Positions 36,674 to 46,436 of a DNA stretch of 56,241 nucleotides are shown here, piece by piece (the stretch's first letter is position 1; each line of letters opens with the position of its first letter). The stretch lies in contig CM000855.1 of assembly GCA_000163995.1 (NCBI GenBank), positions 186,682-242,922 on the forward strand, in the 5' to 3' direction. This DNA is from Campylobacter jejuni subsp. jejuni 414. Lineage in GTDB: Bacteria > Campylobacterota > Campylobacteria > Campylobacterales > Campylobacteraceae. Below the pieces are notes generated by a model, which was not told the DNA's origin, did not search any database, and saw nothing but the letters and a program-made list of their open reading frames with translations. Made by a program: the position numbers and the translations under genes.

Positions 36674-37067
36674 GATTGTTCCTTAGTACAATATCATTTG
36701 CCTTAACAAAACAAAGCCATTCTTGATTTTCACAAATTTCAAGATCTAAAGCTTTTTCTTTGGTGATAATACTAGAAAGTTCACTACCTTTAAAATTAAA
36801 GAATACATGATATAAAAGTGCACCTTTTTTAATTCTTGTAATTTTAGCTAAAAAAGAATTTTCAACACTCAAGAGAGACTTAGCTGCACTAAAACAAAGT
36901 TCGTGTTCTTTAAAAAGAAGTTCTACATTTGCGCCAATTTTTAAATTTTCTAAAGATTTTAATTCAAGCATCAAAACACTAAAAACTACTTCTTTAGAAA
37001 CTATTTTAACAATAACTATATCCTCTTGATTTAAAAGTTCACAAATTTGTCCTTTTATAAGGTTCAT
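36666..37067 (-). CDS. TOBE/Mop-domain molybdate-binding protein
   Basis: This 133-residue protein is probably made of two Mop/TOBE-type beta domains, each about 65 residues. The second begins FLAKITRIKKGALLYHV. Such domains bind molybdate or tungstate and occur at the end of ModC or ModE, or as free Mop storage proteins. There is no DNA-binding helix-turn-helix, so it is not a full ModE. Located between modA and modB (Cj0302c). It overlaps both neighbours by 4-8 bases. Confidence 0.72.
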   Translation of the reverse strand: MNLIKGQICELLNQEDIVIVKIVSKEVVFSVLMLELKSLENLKIGANVELLFKEHELCFSAAKSLLSVENSFLAKITRIKKGALLYHVFFNFKGSELSSIITKEKALDLEICENQEWLCFVKANDIVLRNNHA

Positions 37068-37813
37068 GGTGTGTTAAATCCATATTTTTTAAAAATTTCT
37101 TTTGCTTTTGAAGAATTGATAAAATCGCTAAATTCAAAAGCTAATTTTTTATCTTTAGCATATTTTGTAATGACATAACTTTGTTCTAAAGGATTAAAAT
37201 ACTTTGGATCAATGATACTTGTTTTACCTTTAGGATGGCTAATAGGAGAAACTAAAGAATAAGCTACTATGGCCAAATTTGCATTTTTACTATCTACATG
37301 AAGAACGGGTACTGAAATATTTTCACCTAAGACAATTTTATCTTTAAAAAGCTCATTTAAACCTAAATTTTCAAGTACTTCTTTAGCTGCTACTCCATAA
37401 GGAGCTACTTTAGGATTGGCTATGCTTAGATGCGTAATTTTATCTGCCTTTTCTTTTAAATTTTCAATGCCTCCTTCAAGCAAATTTTCATCCAAACTGT
37501 ATAAAGCTAAAACTCCTAAAACATAAACCTTTGGCTTTATTAAGGCGTTTTCATCTTCATAAATAGCCTGAGCGTATTTAGTATCAGCTGAAAAAAAGAG
37601 ATCAAATTCTCTTCCTTGTTTTAAAAGTTCATAATATTTTCCAGAAGCACCAAAAACTAACTCTATTTTATTATTAGGATGTATTTTTAAAAATTCATCT
37701 TTAACTTCATTCATGGCTTTTGAAGCTGAAGAAGCTACAAAAATACTTAAATTCTGTGCGTTTAAATTTAAACCAAACAACAAAATCCCAAAAAATACTA
37801 TAAATTTTTTCAT
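37064..37813 (-). CDS. modA: Molybdate-binding periplasmic protein ModA
   Basis: A 249-residue solute-binding protein. The signal peptide ends near residue 19 (FGLNLNA). The mature part starts NLSIFVASSASKAMNEV, where the Ser residues contact the oxyanion. Later landmarks are FGASGKYYELLKQGREFD and ANPKVAPYGVAAKE. It heads the modA-mop-modB-modC run. A tungstate preference cannot be excluded from sequence alone. Confidence 0.92.
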   Translation of the reverse strand: MKKFIVFFGILLFGLNLNAQNLSIFVASSASKAMNEVKDEFLKIHPNNKIELVFGASGKYYELLKQGREFDLFFSADTKYAQAIYEDENALIKPKVYVLGVLALYSLDENLLEGGIENLKEKADKITHLSIANPKVAPYGVAAKEVLENLGLNELFKDKIVLGENISVPVLHVDSKNANLAIVAYSLVSPISHPKGKTSIIDPKYFNPLEQSYVITKYAKDKKLAFEFSDFINSSKAKEIFKKYGFNTP

Positions 37814-37864
37814 TTAATTTTCCTTGTTTAAAAAATTTAATTTTTGAATTATAACATAAAAAAT

Positions 37865-38551
37865 TTATTTTATATCATTTTTGCATAAAATAAATACGGG
37901 ATGATAAGTCAGCTTGTTTTGAAATTTTTCTTCAAAATCTTTTAAAAACCTCTTATTTAAAGGATAAAAACCCAAAGAATTTACCCCACTTAATTTTAAA
38001 TGTCTAAAAACTTCAAAAGCATTATCAAAGTCTAATTTTATAAGCTCTTGAGTGATTTTCACATTATTAAAATATGATTTAAAAATTCGCTCTAAAGTAT
38101 AAATATCAAAATACTCTAAAGAAAAACCTGTACTTTGTTTGATCTCTTTTAAATTTTGCTCTGCAAAACTAGAAAGCAATAAAACCCCTCTTTTATCTAG
38201 CATATTTGCCAGTGTGGGTAAAATGCGTTTTAAATCAAGCCATTGTAAAGTTGCATTCGAAACAATAAGATCAAATTTTTCTTTGCTTAAATCATGCTTT
38301 GCAAGTTCATTCATGTCAAAAATTTGCATCTTATTATCCACGCCATAGTCTAAAATATCATTTTTAACATACTCATCAAAGGCAATGATTTTTTCAAGTT
38401 CTTGGGTAAATTCCCCTCTTGCACAACCAAATTCAAATACCCTTTTAAAATACCTTTGTTTTAAATTTTTAAGCTCTAAACATAACCTTAAAGCCATGAA
38501 ATTTTGCACTTTAGCGTGTTTTTTATAATCTTTTGCTTTTAAAAAATTCAA
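37865..38551 (-). CDS. bioC: Malonyl-ACP O-methyltransferase BioC
   Basis: SAM-dependent enzyme that starts pimelate synthesis by methylating malonyl-ACP. In the 228-residue protein the SAM motif is VFEFGCARGEF (about 38-48) and motif FDLIVSNATLQWL is typical of BioC. The start appears to be a TTG overlapping the stop of the gene before it (TTGA). It is last in the bioF-bioG-bioC run. Confidence 0.88.
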   Translation of the reverse strand: MNFLKAKDYKKHAKVQNFMALRLCLELKNLKQRYFKRVFEFGCARGEFTQELEKIIAFDEYVKNDILDYGVDNKMQIFDMNELAKHDLSKEKFDLIVSNATLQWLDLKRILPTLANMLDKRGVLLLSSFAEQNLKEIKQSTGFSLEYFDIYTLERIFKSYFNNVKITQELIKLDFDNAFEVFRHLKLSGVNSLGFYPLNKRFLKDFEEKFQNKLTYHPVFILCKNDIK

Positions 38552-39159
38552 AGCTCATCCCAAGTTTTAAAATAAAAAAAAGCAAAATGAGGTTCATCTA
38601 AAAAAATCAAATTTTTAAAACTATTTTTTAAAGCATTTTGGGCAAAAATTTCATCCTCTTTGCTTGAATAAACCTTATCCCAAAGCAAATTTTCCTCTTG
38701 TTTTATCAAAGCAAAATTAAAAAGTCTTTCAAGCTCTATTTGCAAAGCTTTTTCATCTTTAAAAATAAAATCTTTTGCTAAATTTTTACGCTCTTTAAAT
38801 AAAGCTTCTTTGAAATTTTCTAATTTGAAATTTTTCATGGTTTTTTTAAAAATTGTAGGATGAATACCTTTTTGCTTATCTATACCTAAATTTGTGCCAT
38901 TTATAGAAATTTTTTGCTTAAAATTTATATTTTTTAAAAGTTTATTTGCTACGCAAACTCCCATAGAGAAAGCAATCAAAACAAGCTCATCAAAAGCCTT
39001 AAAGTCAAAATTCAAATCAAAATTTTCATAATCATAAAATAAAATCACATTTTTATCACTTTTAAGATGCAAAAAATGACTAGGATGAGAAGCAAATCCC
39101 CCAAATACCACTATAAGTTCTTTTGAATTAGGATTTTTGCATAAAATTTCATATTTCAT
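38548..39159 (-). CDS. bioG: Pimeloyl-ACP methyl ester esterase BioG (DUF452)
   Basis: A 203-residue alpha/beta hydrolase that removes the methyl group from pimeloyl-ACP methyl ester, replacing BioH. The nucleophile is Ser65 in LIAFSMGVCVA. The conserved N-terminal motif is IVVFGGFASHPSHF, and the catalytic His is probably in DEPHFAFF near the end. It lies between bioF and bioC with 4-base overlaps on both sides, which supports the assignment (Cj0305c). Confidence 0.85.
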   Translation of the reverse strand: MKYEILCKNPNSKELIVVFGGFASHPSHFLHLKSDKNVILFYDYENFDLNFDFKAFDELVLIAFSMGVCVANKLLKNINFKQKISINGTNLGIDKQKGIHPTIFKKTMKNFKLENFKEALFKERKNLAKDFIFKDEKALQIELERLFNFALIKQEENLLWDKVYSSKEDEIFAQNALKNSFKNLIFLDEPHFAFFYFKTWDEL

Positions 39160-40298
39160 AAAAGTTCTATTATCCTTTCAAGTTCTTTTGTGCTAAGTCC
39201 TGCATGCAGAGAAAAACGGATTCTGGCTGTATTTTTTGGCACCGTAGGTTCTTTAATTGCAGGGGCAAAAACTCCAGCTTTTTCAAGTTTATATGCTACT
39301 TCTAAGGCTTTTTTATTTTCACCTAAAAGCAAGCAGACGATATAAGCATCGCCCAAAATTTGATGATTTTTTTCTATGAGTTTGCTTTTGAAAAATTTGG
39401 CTATGGTTTGTAATTTTTTTCTTTTTTTCTTAAAATCAGGCATTTTTTTTAAAATAAATTGGGTCCAAGTTACATTAATAGGTGGTAAAGCTGTAGAATA
39501 AATAAAAGCTCTAGCTTTGTTAATGAAAAATTTTTTATACTTTTCTTCACATATCATACAAGCACCCATGGAAGTAATAGCTTTTCCAAAGGTAAAAACT
39601 AAAAAATCCACTTCATTTTCTAAGGCTAGTTTTTTAATAAGCCCCAAACCCTCATCATCAAAACAACCCACGCTATGCGCTTCATCAATATAAAGTTTGA
39701 TTTTATCATAACGCTTTTTAAGTTCACACAAAACCTTAAAATCACTAAAATCTCCATCCATACTAAATAAGGCTTCACTTAAAATGATGATGTTTTCATA
39801 TTTATCATAGTTTTTTTGGATTAAGTTTTCTAGATGATTCATATCTTTATGATGAAAACGAAAAAAATCAGCCCCACCTAGCCTTAAACCATCAATCATA
39901 CTTGCATGGATGAACTTATCAGCTAAAAAAAGCGTGTTAGAAATGCTAGAAAGGGCAGCTATACAAGAGATATTTAAGTGATAGCCACTATTAAAATGCA
40001 AAATTTCTTTATCTTTAAATTTAGCCTTTAAAAAGCTTTCTAATTCTTTATAAATTTCAAAATTTCCACTCAAACTTCTTGAACTCGAACTTGAAAAAAA
40101 CAAATCTTGCTCTTTTAAGGTACTTAAGAACTCAGTTTTTAATTTTTTAGAAGAAGCTAAATAAAGATAGTCATTTCCTGCTAAATTTAAAAGCTTTTGA
40201 TTTTGCTTATAGACAAATTTATTTTCATGTTTTAAGGGTGTTAGAGTTCTTAGATTGTGATTTTGCTCTAAATCTTGCAAAATTTTTTCAAGCTTCAT
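39156..40298 (-). CDS. bioF: 8-amino-7-oxononanoate synthase
   Basis: PLP enzyme joining pimeloyl-ACP and alanine. The 380-residue protein has the PLP-binding Lys239 in FTFGKAITSMGA, the DEAHSVG motif at about 205-211 and LAGNDYLYLA near the N-terminus. 2-Amino-3-ketobutyrate-CoA ligase is a close relative, but the bioG and bioC neighbours settle the role. It is divergent from bioA across 67 bases. Confidence 0.92.
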   Translation of the reverse strand: MKLEKILQDLEQNHNLRTLTPLKHENKFVYKQNQKLLNLAGNDYLYLASSKKLKTEFLSTLKEQDLFFSSSSSRSLSGNFEIYKELESFLKAKFKDKEILHFNSGYHLNISCIAALSSISNTLFLADKFIHASMIDGLRLGGADFFRFHHKDMNHLENLIQKNYDKYENIIILSEALFSMDGDFSDFKVLCELKKRYDKIKLYIDEAHSVGCFDDEGLGLIKKLALENEVDFLVFTFGKAITSMGACMICEEKYKKFFINKARAFIYSTALPPINVTWTQFILKKMPDFKKKRKKLQTIAKFFKSKLIEKNHQILGDAYIVCLLLGENKKALEVAYKLEKAGVFAPAIKEPTVPKNTARIRFSLHAGLSTKELERIIELL

Positions 40299-40365
40299 TT
40301 TTTTCCTATGAATTTAAAAATTTAAAGTATTATTTTGCCAAAATATTTTTAAAAAAGAAGTTATA

Positions 40366-41648
40366 ATGCAAAGTGAAATCTTAAAAAATCTTGATCTTAA
40401 ACACATTTGGCATCCTTGCACTCAAATGAAAGATCATGAAAATCTGCCTTTAATTCCCATAAAAAAAGCAAAAGGCGTGTGGCTTTATGATTTTGATGAT
40501 AAGGCTTATATGGATTGTGTGAGTTCTTGGTGGGTCAATCTTTTTGGACATTGTAATGAAAAAATCGCAAATGCCATTAAAAAACAAGTTGATGATCTAG
40601 AGCATGTGATTTTAGCAGGTTTTTCTCACGAACCTATTATCAAACTTTCTGCGAGACTTTGTGAAAAAGTGGGGCGGGAATTTAACAAATGTTTTTATGC
40701 AGATAATGGCTCAAGCGCCATTGAAGTAGCACTTAAAATGAGTTTTCACTATCATTTAAATAAAGGTTTGAAAAAAATAAATTTTTATCCCTAAGCAATT
40801 CTTATCATGGTGAAACCTTAGGAGCTTTAAGTGTAGGTGATGTCGCACTTTATAAAGATACTTATAAAGCTTTGCTTTTAGAGTGTTTAAGCACGCCTGT
40901 GCCACAAAATAAAGATTATACCAAAGAGCTTGAAATTTTAAAAGATATTTTAGAAAAATACTCTAGTGAAATTTGTGTTTTTATACTTGAACCCCTAGTG
41001 CAATGTGCAGGAAATATGCACATGTATGAAGCCCATTTTATCGATGAAGCGATCAAACTTTGTCATGAATTTAATGTGCAAGTGATCTTTGATGAAATTG
41101 CGGTAGGTTTTGGACGCACAGGAACTTTATTTGCCTTGCATCAATGCAAGCAAAGTCCTGATTTTATCTGTCTTTCAAAAGGTATTACAGGAGGATTTAT
41201 GCCTCTTTCTGTAGTGCTTACAAAGAATGAAATTTATAATGCCTTTTACGCACCTTATAGCGAACAAAAAGCCTTTTTGCACTCTCATAGTTACACAGGA
41301 AATGCCTTAGCTTGTGCGGCAGCTAATGCGGTTTTAGATATCTTTGAAAATGAAAATATTTTAGAAAAAAATCAAATTTTAAGCATCTTTATCCAGCAAG
41401 AATTTTCAAAACTTAAAAAATTTGATTTTTTAGGAAATTTTAGAACTTGTGGAATGATTAGTGCTTTTGATATTTTAAGCACTAAATACGAACGTGTAGG
41501 ACTTTTTGTATTTCAAAGAGCCTTAGAAAAAGGCTTGCTTTTAAGGCCTTTAGGAAATACCATATATTTTATGCCCCCTTACATCATCACAAAAGATCAA
41601 ATTGCTTATGTAGTGGAGAGTTTAGAGCAGATTTTTAAGGAATTTTAG
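40366..41648 (+). pseudogene. bioA: Adenosylmethionine-8-amino-7-oxononanoate aminotransferase BioA, frameshifted
   Basis: The first 142 residues ([50 protein letters not shown]) and the rest ([17 protein letters not shown], then [13 protein letters not shown] and the PLP Lys in [14 protein letters not shown]) are both convincing BioA. They lie in different frames. The join is at the A7 run 40771-40777; with eight A the text reads [16 protein letters not shown]. The intact protein would be about 427 residues. Everything else, including the C-terminus, is in order, so either this is a recent lesion or a sequence error. Confidence 0.87.
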
Positions 41649-41649
41649 T

Positions 41650-42240
41650 TTATAAGATTTCTTGTATTTGTTCTTTAAAATTTTGATTTAAAATATTGTT
41701 TTTGTCAAAAAAATCAAGATTTATTATAGAAATTTGTGTGTAATTTTTTATAAAATTATCTTGTAAAATGTCTTTTTTACCCATCATTACAAGGGCTAAA
41801 AGCTCTATATTTCTTTGCTTTAAAGCTTCAATGCTAAGCAAAATATGATTGATACTTCCAAGATAATATTTTGCCACTAAAATGCTTGCTTTTTTATGTA
41901 AAGCCATAAAATCAATCATAGTGTATTTTTCATCAATAGGGGAAAAAAGCCCACCCGCAAGCTCAATGAGTAGATTTTCACTCTTTGGCAGATTAAGCTC
42001 TAAGGCTTTATAATCAAGCTTTTCTTTGATTTTTCCAAGATGAGGAGAAGCTGGGGTTTGTAAAAAAACACCCTCTTTAAAAATCTTTGTTTTTGGACTA
42101 AATTTTGCTATAAATTCGCTGTCTGTTGGCGTTCCTGCTTGAACAAGCTTAAAGTAATCATAATTAAAATTCGCACAAAAAGCCGCACTAAAATGTGTTT
42201 TACCTACATCAGTATGCACTCCGCTTACAAAAATTTGCAT
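41650..42240 (-). CDS. bioD: Dethiobiotin synthetase
   Basis: ATP-dependent enzyme forming the ureido ring of dethiobiotin. The 196-residue protein has the P-loop VHTDVGKT at 8-15, the substrate Lys in [14 protein letters not shown], and [11 protein letters not shown] in the middle. It faces bioA, with the two stops one base apart. bioB is not in the window. Confidence 0.9.
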   Translation of the reverse strand: MQIFVSGVHTDVGKTHFSAAFCANFNYDYFKLVQAGTPTDSEFIAKFSPKTKIFKEGVFLQTPASPHLGKIKEKLDYKALELNLPKSENLLIELAGGLFSPIDEKYTMIDFMALHKKASILVAKYYLGSINHILLSIEALKQRNIELLALVMMGKKDILQDNFIKNYTQISIINLDFFDKNNILNQNFKEQIQEIL

Positions 42241-42250
42241 TAAAAAACCT

Positions 42251-42565
42251 TTAAGAAAGAAACTTCAAACCTACAGTACAAGAAATAATCATAGCAATTA
42301 AAGAAAGTTTTAAAAAACTTTTGCTTTCTTTATAAAAAAGTATTCCTATCATCACTCCACCCGCAGTTCCAGCACCTGTCCATATAGCATAAGCCACACT
42401 CATAGCAATATTTTGCATACTTAAACTTAAAAAAGTAAAAGAAAATCCAAAGCAAATGATCAAAGCTAAAAGATAAAGCTTGTTTTTGGTATTTACAAGT
42501 TCTTTCATAATCACCACGCCAAAAATTTCACAAGCGGTAGCTAAAAACAGATAAAACCATTCCAT
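42251..42565 (-). CDS. Small multidrug resistance (SMR) transporter subunit
   Basis: A 104-residue protein with four membrane helices. The conserved Glu in helix 1 ([19 protein letters not shown]) carries the proton/substrate site. The second half has [20 protein letters not shown], the SMR signature. The ATG at 42565 overlaps the stop of the gene before (TGATG), so it is preferred over the GTG three bases earlier. With its partner it probably makes a paired, asymmetric SMR pump (Cj0309c/Cj0310c). Confidence 0.88.
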   Translation of the reverse strand: MEWFYLFLATACEIFGVVIMKELVNTKNKLYLLALIICFGFSFTFLSLSMQNIAMSVAYAIWTGAGTAGGVMIGILFYKESKSFLKLSLIAMIISCTVGLKFLS

Positions 42566-42906
42566 CACTTAGCTTCCTTGCTTACCCATTTAAGAGCTAT
42601 GATACTTAAAAGTAAAATTGCTATAAGTACAAGCTTAGTTATAGAAACAGCTTCATTGAAAATAAACATTTCATTTAAAACTACTCCAATAGTACCAATA
42701 CCTACAAAAACACTATAAGTAATACTTACTTCAAGTTTTTCACAAGCTTTTAAAAAACAAGTAAAAGAAATACAAACTCCAATGGCCGTTAAAATATAAT
42801 GCCAAATTTCCGTAGAATACTTAAGCCCGCTCACCCAAAAACATTCTATAATCCCACCTAAGATTATCAAAAACCAAGCTATATTGATATTGAATTTTTC
42901 ATTCAC
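42565..42906 (-). CDS. SMR transporter, partner subunit
   Basis: 113 residues, four helices. Helix 1 reads FLIILGGIIECFWVSGLKYS, with the conserved Glu, and helix 3 is TYSVFVGIGTIGVVLNEMF. The start is a GTG at 42906 with AAGG about seven bases before it; no ATG is in frame near. Adjacent SMR pairs often work only together with opposite membrane orientation. Substrate unknown. Confidence 0.86.
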   Translation of the reverse strand: MNEKFNINIAWFLIILGGIIECFWVSGLKYSTEIWHYILTAIGVCISFTCFLKACEKLEVSITYSVFVGIGTIGVVLNEMFIFNEAVSITKLVLIAILLLSIIALKWVSKEAK

Positions 42907-43005
42907 GCGTAAGCCTTAAATTTAACATAAATGTTTGCATAACAAATTATAGCTTTAAAGAAATTAAAGAAGCTTAAATTTACTTTTCCATAAGCCAAAA
43001 TTAGA

Positions 43006-43011
43006 TATAAT
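43006..43011 (+). promoter_or_regulatory. Promoter -10 box for rplY
   Basis: TATAAT about 30 bases before the rplY start. AAGGA serves as the ribosome site. It probably drives rplY, pth and the permease gene, which lie within a few bases of each other. Confidence 0.6.
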
Positions 43012-43040
43012 TAAAGCTCATTTTTAAGAAAGGACAAAAG

Positions 43041-43577
43041 ATGTTAGAAGGTATCGTTAGAGAGAGTATCGGTAGAAAAGCTGCTAAAGCTTTAAAAAGA
43101 GATGGTTATCTAATCGCAAACATCTATGGAAAAGGATTAGAAAACATCAATGCTGCCTTTAAGGTAAATGAATTCATTAAAGAAGTTCGTAAAAAAACTA
43201 CTTTAATTTTCGATGTAAAAGTAGGTTCTAAGACTTTAAGTGTTGTGGTTGTGGATTATCAAAAAGATCCTGTAACTGCAGAACTTAAACATGTGGATTT
43301 AAAAGTTGCACAAAAAGATGTGATTTCTAAATACATGGTTCCGGTTAAAATCACAGGAACAGCTATAGGTCTTAAAAATAAAGGTGTTTTAATCCAATCA
43401 AAAAGAAGATTAAAAGTAAAATGTACAGCTGAAAATTTGCCAAATTTCTTTGAACTTGATGTAAGTAAACTTGATGTAGGTGATGCTTTGCTTGTTCGTG
43501 ATATTGTAGTTCCTAAAGGTGTAACTATGATTGATGCTGATAGAGTAGCGGTTGTAGGTGTAGAAAAAGCTAGATGA
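43041..43577 (+). CDS. rplY: 50S ribosomal protein L25, long (CTC/TL5) form
   Basis: A 178-residue protein binding 5S rRNA. The N-terminal L25 domain ([20 protein letters not shown], then [12 protein letters not shown]) is followed by the TL5-type beta domain with [17 protein letters not shown]. The long form is common in this group. It overlaps pth by 4 bases, a pairing seen in many bacteria. Confidence 0.95.
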   Translation: MLEGIVRESIGRKAAKALKRDGYLIANIYGKGLENINAAFKVNEFIKEVRKKTTLIFDVKVGSKTLSVVVVDYQKDPVTAELKHVDLKVAQKDVISKYMVPVKITGTAIGLKNKGVLIQSKRRLKVKCTAENLPNFFELDVSKLDVGDALLVRDIVVPKGVTMIDADRVAVVGVEKAR

Positions 43578-44119
43578 TTTTAGTCGTAGGGCTTGGCAAT
43601 ATAGGTGCAGAGTATGAAAATACCCGCCATAATGTCGGTTTTATGCTGATTGACTTACTTTTAAAAGAAAACAATTCTATAAATCTTACAAACTCTAAAT
43701 TTAAAGGAGAGCTTTTTAAGATAAGCTCTTCCTTACTTCTTCTTAAACCTAGTACTTATATGAATAATTCAGGGCTTAGTGTAAAAGCAGTAAATGATTT
43801 TTATAAATGTGAAAGAATTATAGTAATCCATGATGATATTGATATAAACTTAGGGGCTTTACGTTTTAAAAAAGGCGGTTCAAGTGGTGGACATAATGGA
43901 CTTAAAAGCATAGATAGTTTATGTGGGAGTGATTATGAAAGAGTGCGTATAGGAGTGGGTAAGGGAGAAAATGTGATTTCGCATGTTTTGGGTAAATTTA
44001 AATCCGAAGAAGAAATAATCTTGAGCAAGGTTTTAGAAAATGCTAAAGAAGCTTTGCTTGAGCTTATTAGGAATGATGATTTGTCTGCTATATCATCCAA
44101 ATACAGCTTAAAGGCTTAA
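43574..44119 (+). CDS. pth: Peptidyl-tRNA hydrolase
   Basis: A 181-residue enzyme that frees tRNA from stalled peptides. The start [22 protein letters not shown] contains the catalytic His19. The motif [13 protein letters not shown] and the acidic VIHDDIDI are also present, then [14 protein letters not shown]. Size and motifs are normal; ATGA overlap with rplY. Confidence 0.96.
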   Translation: MILVVGLGNIGAEYENTRHNVGFMLIDLLLKENNSINLTNSKFKGELFKISSSLLLLKPSTYMNNSGLSVKAVNDFYKCERIIVIHDDIDINLGALRFKKGGSSGGHNGLKSIDSLCGSDYERVRIGVGKGENVISHVLGKFKSEEEIILSKVLENAKEALLELIRNDDLSAISSKYSLKA

Positions 44120-44120
44120 G

Positions 44121-45183
44121 ATGTGGATATTTTTTCGTTTTATTTCCGGGGTTTATTTAAAGAATTTTTTTATTTATTTTTTTTTCTTTTGCTTGGTTTT
44201 TATTGTGGTATTGACTTGCTTTTAAATTTTAAAGATTTGCCAAAAGCTGCAAATCTTAATTTGCTTTATATTATGTTTTTGTGTTTTTCAGCAGTGCCTT
44301 ATGTATTACCTATTTCTTTGATTTTTGCTTTGGTAGTTTCTTTAATTTCTATGATTAGAGCAAATGAGTTTGTAAGTCTTTATGCGTTAGGACTGAGTAA
44401 AAATTATGTTGTTTTGTTTCCCTTTTTATGGGCTTTGTTTTTTTGTTGTATTTATATAGGATTAAATTTTACTTCTTTTGCTTATGCAAATGATTATAAG
44501 AGAAATATTTTAAAAAATGGCACCATTATGACTCAAAGTGGGGAAGTATTTTTGAAATTTAATAATAATTTTGTTTATATTTCAAAGATAAACAATGGGC
44601 AAAATAGCGCTCAAAATATAAAAATTTTTAATATTAATGATTCAAATTTAAGTTCTTTTATAAGCGCTAAAAATGCTTATTTTGAAGGTGAAAGTTGGAT
44701 TTTGCGAGATGGTAATATTACATTATTACCCAAAAACTATGAACTTGCTAATGATGGTTTAAAGATAAAAGATTTTTCCCAGCTTAAATCGCTTGATGGT
44801 TTTAAGCCAAAGATTATAGAAGGAGTGGCTAGCAATAGTGATTATTCTATATCTGACGCACTTGAAAGTTTTGAGCTTTTTAGAGCCCAAAATGTCAATA
44901 CAGATGCTCTTAGAATTAATCTTTATAAATTTATTTTTACTCCTTTTTTTTGCCCCATTTTTTGATGCTTATTATGTATTATTTTTTTCCTATAATAGCA
45001 AGATTTTTTAATCTTGCTTTTGTAACTTTTATAGCTTTTGTAGTGACTTTGATGATTTGGGGAGTGTTGTTTTTGCTTACTAGGTTAAGTGAGAATAGTG
45101 TAATTGCAAGTGAGATTGGTATTGTAATACCTATTATAATTTTAGGTTGTTTAAGTGCTTATATGTATTATAAGCATCGATAA
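44121..45183 (+). pseudogene. LptF/LptG-type permease of the LPS exporter, frameshifted
   Basis: A YjgP/YjgQ-family inner-membrane protein (Cj0313) of about 353 residues: helices near the N-terminus (LLGFYCGIDLL), a periplasmic jellyroll (about 125-235, with GTIMTQSGEVFLKF) and C-terminal helices. The frame ends at 44965 after FFCPIF. The T8 run at 44944-44951 has one base too many, and with seven T it reads PFFAPFLMLIMYYFFPI to the stop at 45183. The natural ATG at 44121 also enters a different frame (FRFISGVYLKNFFIYF), suggesting a second missing T in the T9 run near 44177-44185; otherwise a GTG at 44123 would be used. LPS or LOS export is normally essential. Confidence 0.75.
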
Positions 45184-45226
45184 ATTAAGCTTTGTGTAGT
45201 AAAATTATCAAAATTAAAGGTTAAAG

Positions 45227-46435
45227 ATGGATTATAAGCAATTAAGGCAAGAATTTAACACCCCTTTTTATATTTACAATTTTGACTCTATAAAAGAGCG
45301 TTTTTTAAATCTTAAAGATGCTTTTAAAGCCAGAAAATCTCAAATTTTTTATGCCGTAAAAGCCAATTCAAATTTAAGTCTTTTGCAAATGCTTGCTAAT
45401 TTAGATAGCGGATTTGATTGTGTGAGTATAGGTGAGGTAAAGCGTGTCTTAAAAGCGGGGGCAAAAGCCTATAAGATTATTTTTAGTGGAGTAGGAAAAA
45501 CTAAAGAAGAGTTAAAACTTGCTTTAGAGTATGATATTTTATATATCAACCTTGAAAGTGAAGCTGAAATGATGCTTTTAGAAAGCGTGGCTAAAGAACT
45601 TCGTTTAAAAGCAAGAATCAGTATTCGGGTCAATCCAAATGTTGATGCAAAAACACATCCTTATATTTCTACAGGACTTAATGAAAATAAATTTGGCGTT
45701 GAAATTGATATAGCAAGAAAAATGTATCTTTATGCAAAAAATTCATCTTTTTTAGAGCCTGTCGGAGTGCATTTTCACATAGGTTCACAACTTTTAGATA
45801 TTTCTCCTATTCATGAGGCAGCAGGTATTGTTGCAAAACTTGTAAGAGAATTAAAAGCTTTGCAAATAGATCTTAAATTTTTTGATATAGGTGGTGGTCT
45901 TGGTGTTGCTTATGAAAAAGATGAATGTGAGCCTGATCTTTATAATTATGCACAAGGTATATTAGCACAACTTCATGGGCTTGATTTAACTATAGGAATG
46001 GAACCTGGAAGATATTTAGTTGCCAAAAGTGGAGAATTTGTTTGTTCAGTGCTTTATGAAAAACAAAACAAAACCAAGCGTTTTATTGTAGTAGACGGAG
46101 CGATGAATGATCTTATACGTCCAAGTTTGTATGAGGCTTATCATGAAATAGTTTTACCTTATAATCAAAGTGAAGAAAATTTGTGTGATGTTGTAGGTGG
46201 AATTTGTGAAAGTGGAGATTTTTTTGCCAAGGCAAGATCTTTACCTAGCACGCAAAGTGGTGATATTATGGTTGTGAAAAATACTGGAGCTTATGGTTTT
46301 AGTATGAGTAGTAATTACAATACTCGTAATAAAGTTTGCGAATTAGCTCTTGAAGAAGGACAAGTAAGATTGATCCGCCAAAGAGAAAATTTTCAAGATC
46401 AAATCGCTTTAGAAGAGAAATTTTTAAAGGCTTAA
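45227..46435 (+). CDS. lysA: Diaminopimelate decarboxylase
   Basis: Last step of lysine synthesis, from meso-diaminopimelate. In the 402-residue protein the PLP Lys is K45 (IFYAVKANSN). The barrel motifs GVHFHIGSQ and FDIGGGLGV follow, and the C-terminal GAYGFSMSSNYN and VGGICESGDFFA (catalytic Cys from the partner subunit) complete the site. An AAAGG stands upstream. Confidence 0.96.
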   Translation: MDYKQLRQEFNTPFYIYNFDSIKERFLNLKDAFKARKSQIFYAVKANSNLSLLQMLANLDSGFDCVSIGEVKRVLKAGAKAYKIIFSGVGKTKEELKLALEYDILYINLESEAEMMLLESVAKELRLKARISIRVNPNVDAKTHPYISTGLNENKFGVEIDIARKMYLYAKNSSFLEPVGVHFHIGSQLLDISPIHEAAGIVAKLVRELKALQIDLKFFDIGGGLGVAYEKDECEPDLYNYAQGILAQLHGLDLTIGMEPGRYLVAKSGEFVCSVLYEKQNKTKRFIVVDGAMNDLIRPSLYEAYHEIVLPYNQSEENLCDVVGGICESGDFFAKARSLPSTQSGDIMVVKNTGAYGFSMSSNYNTRNKVCELALEEGQVRLIRQRENFQDQIALEEKFLKA

Positions 46436-46436
46436 A

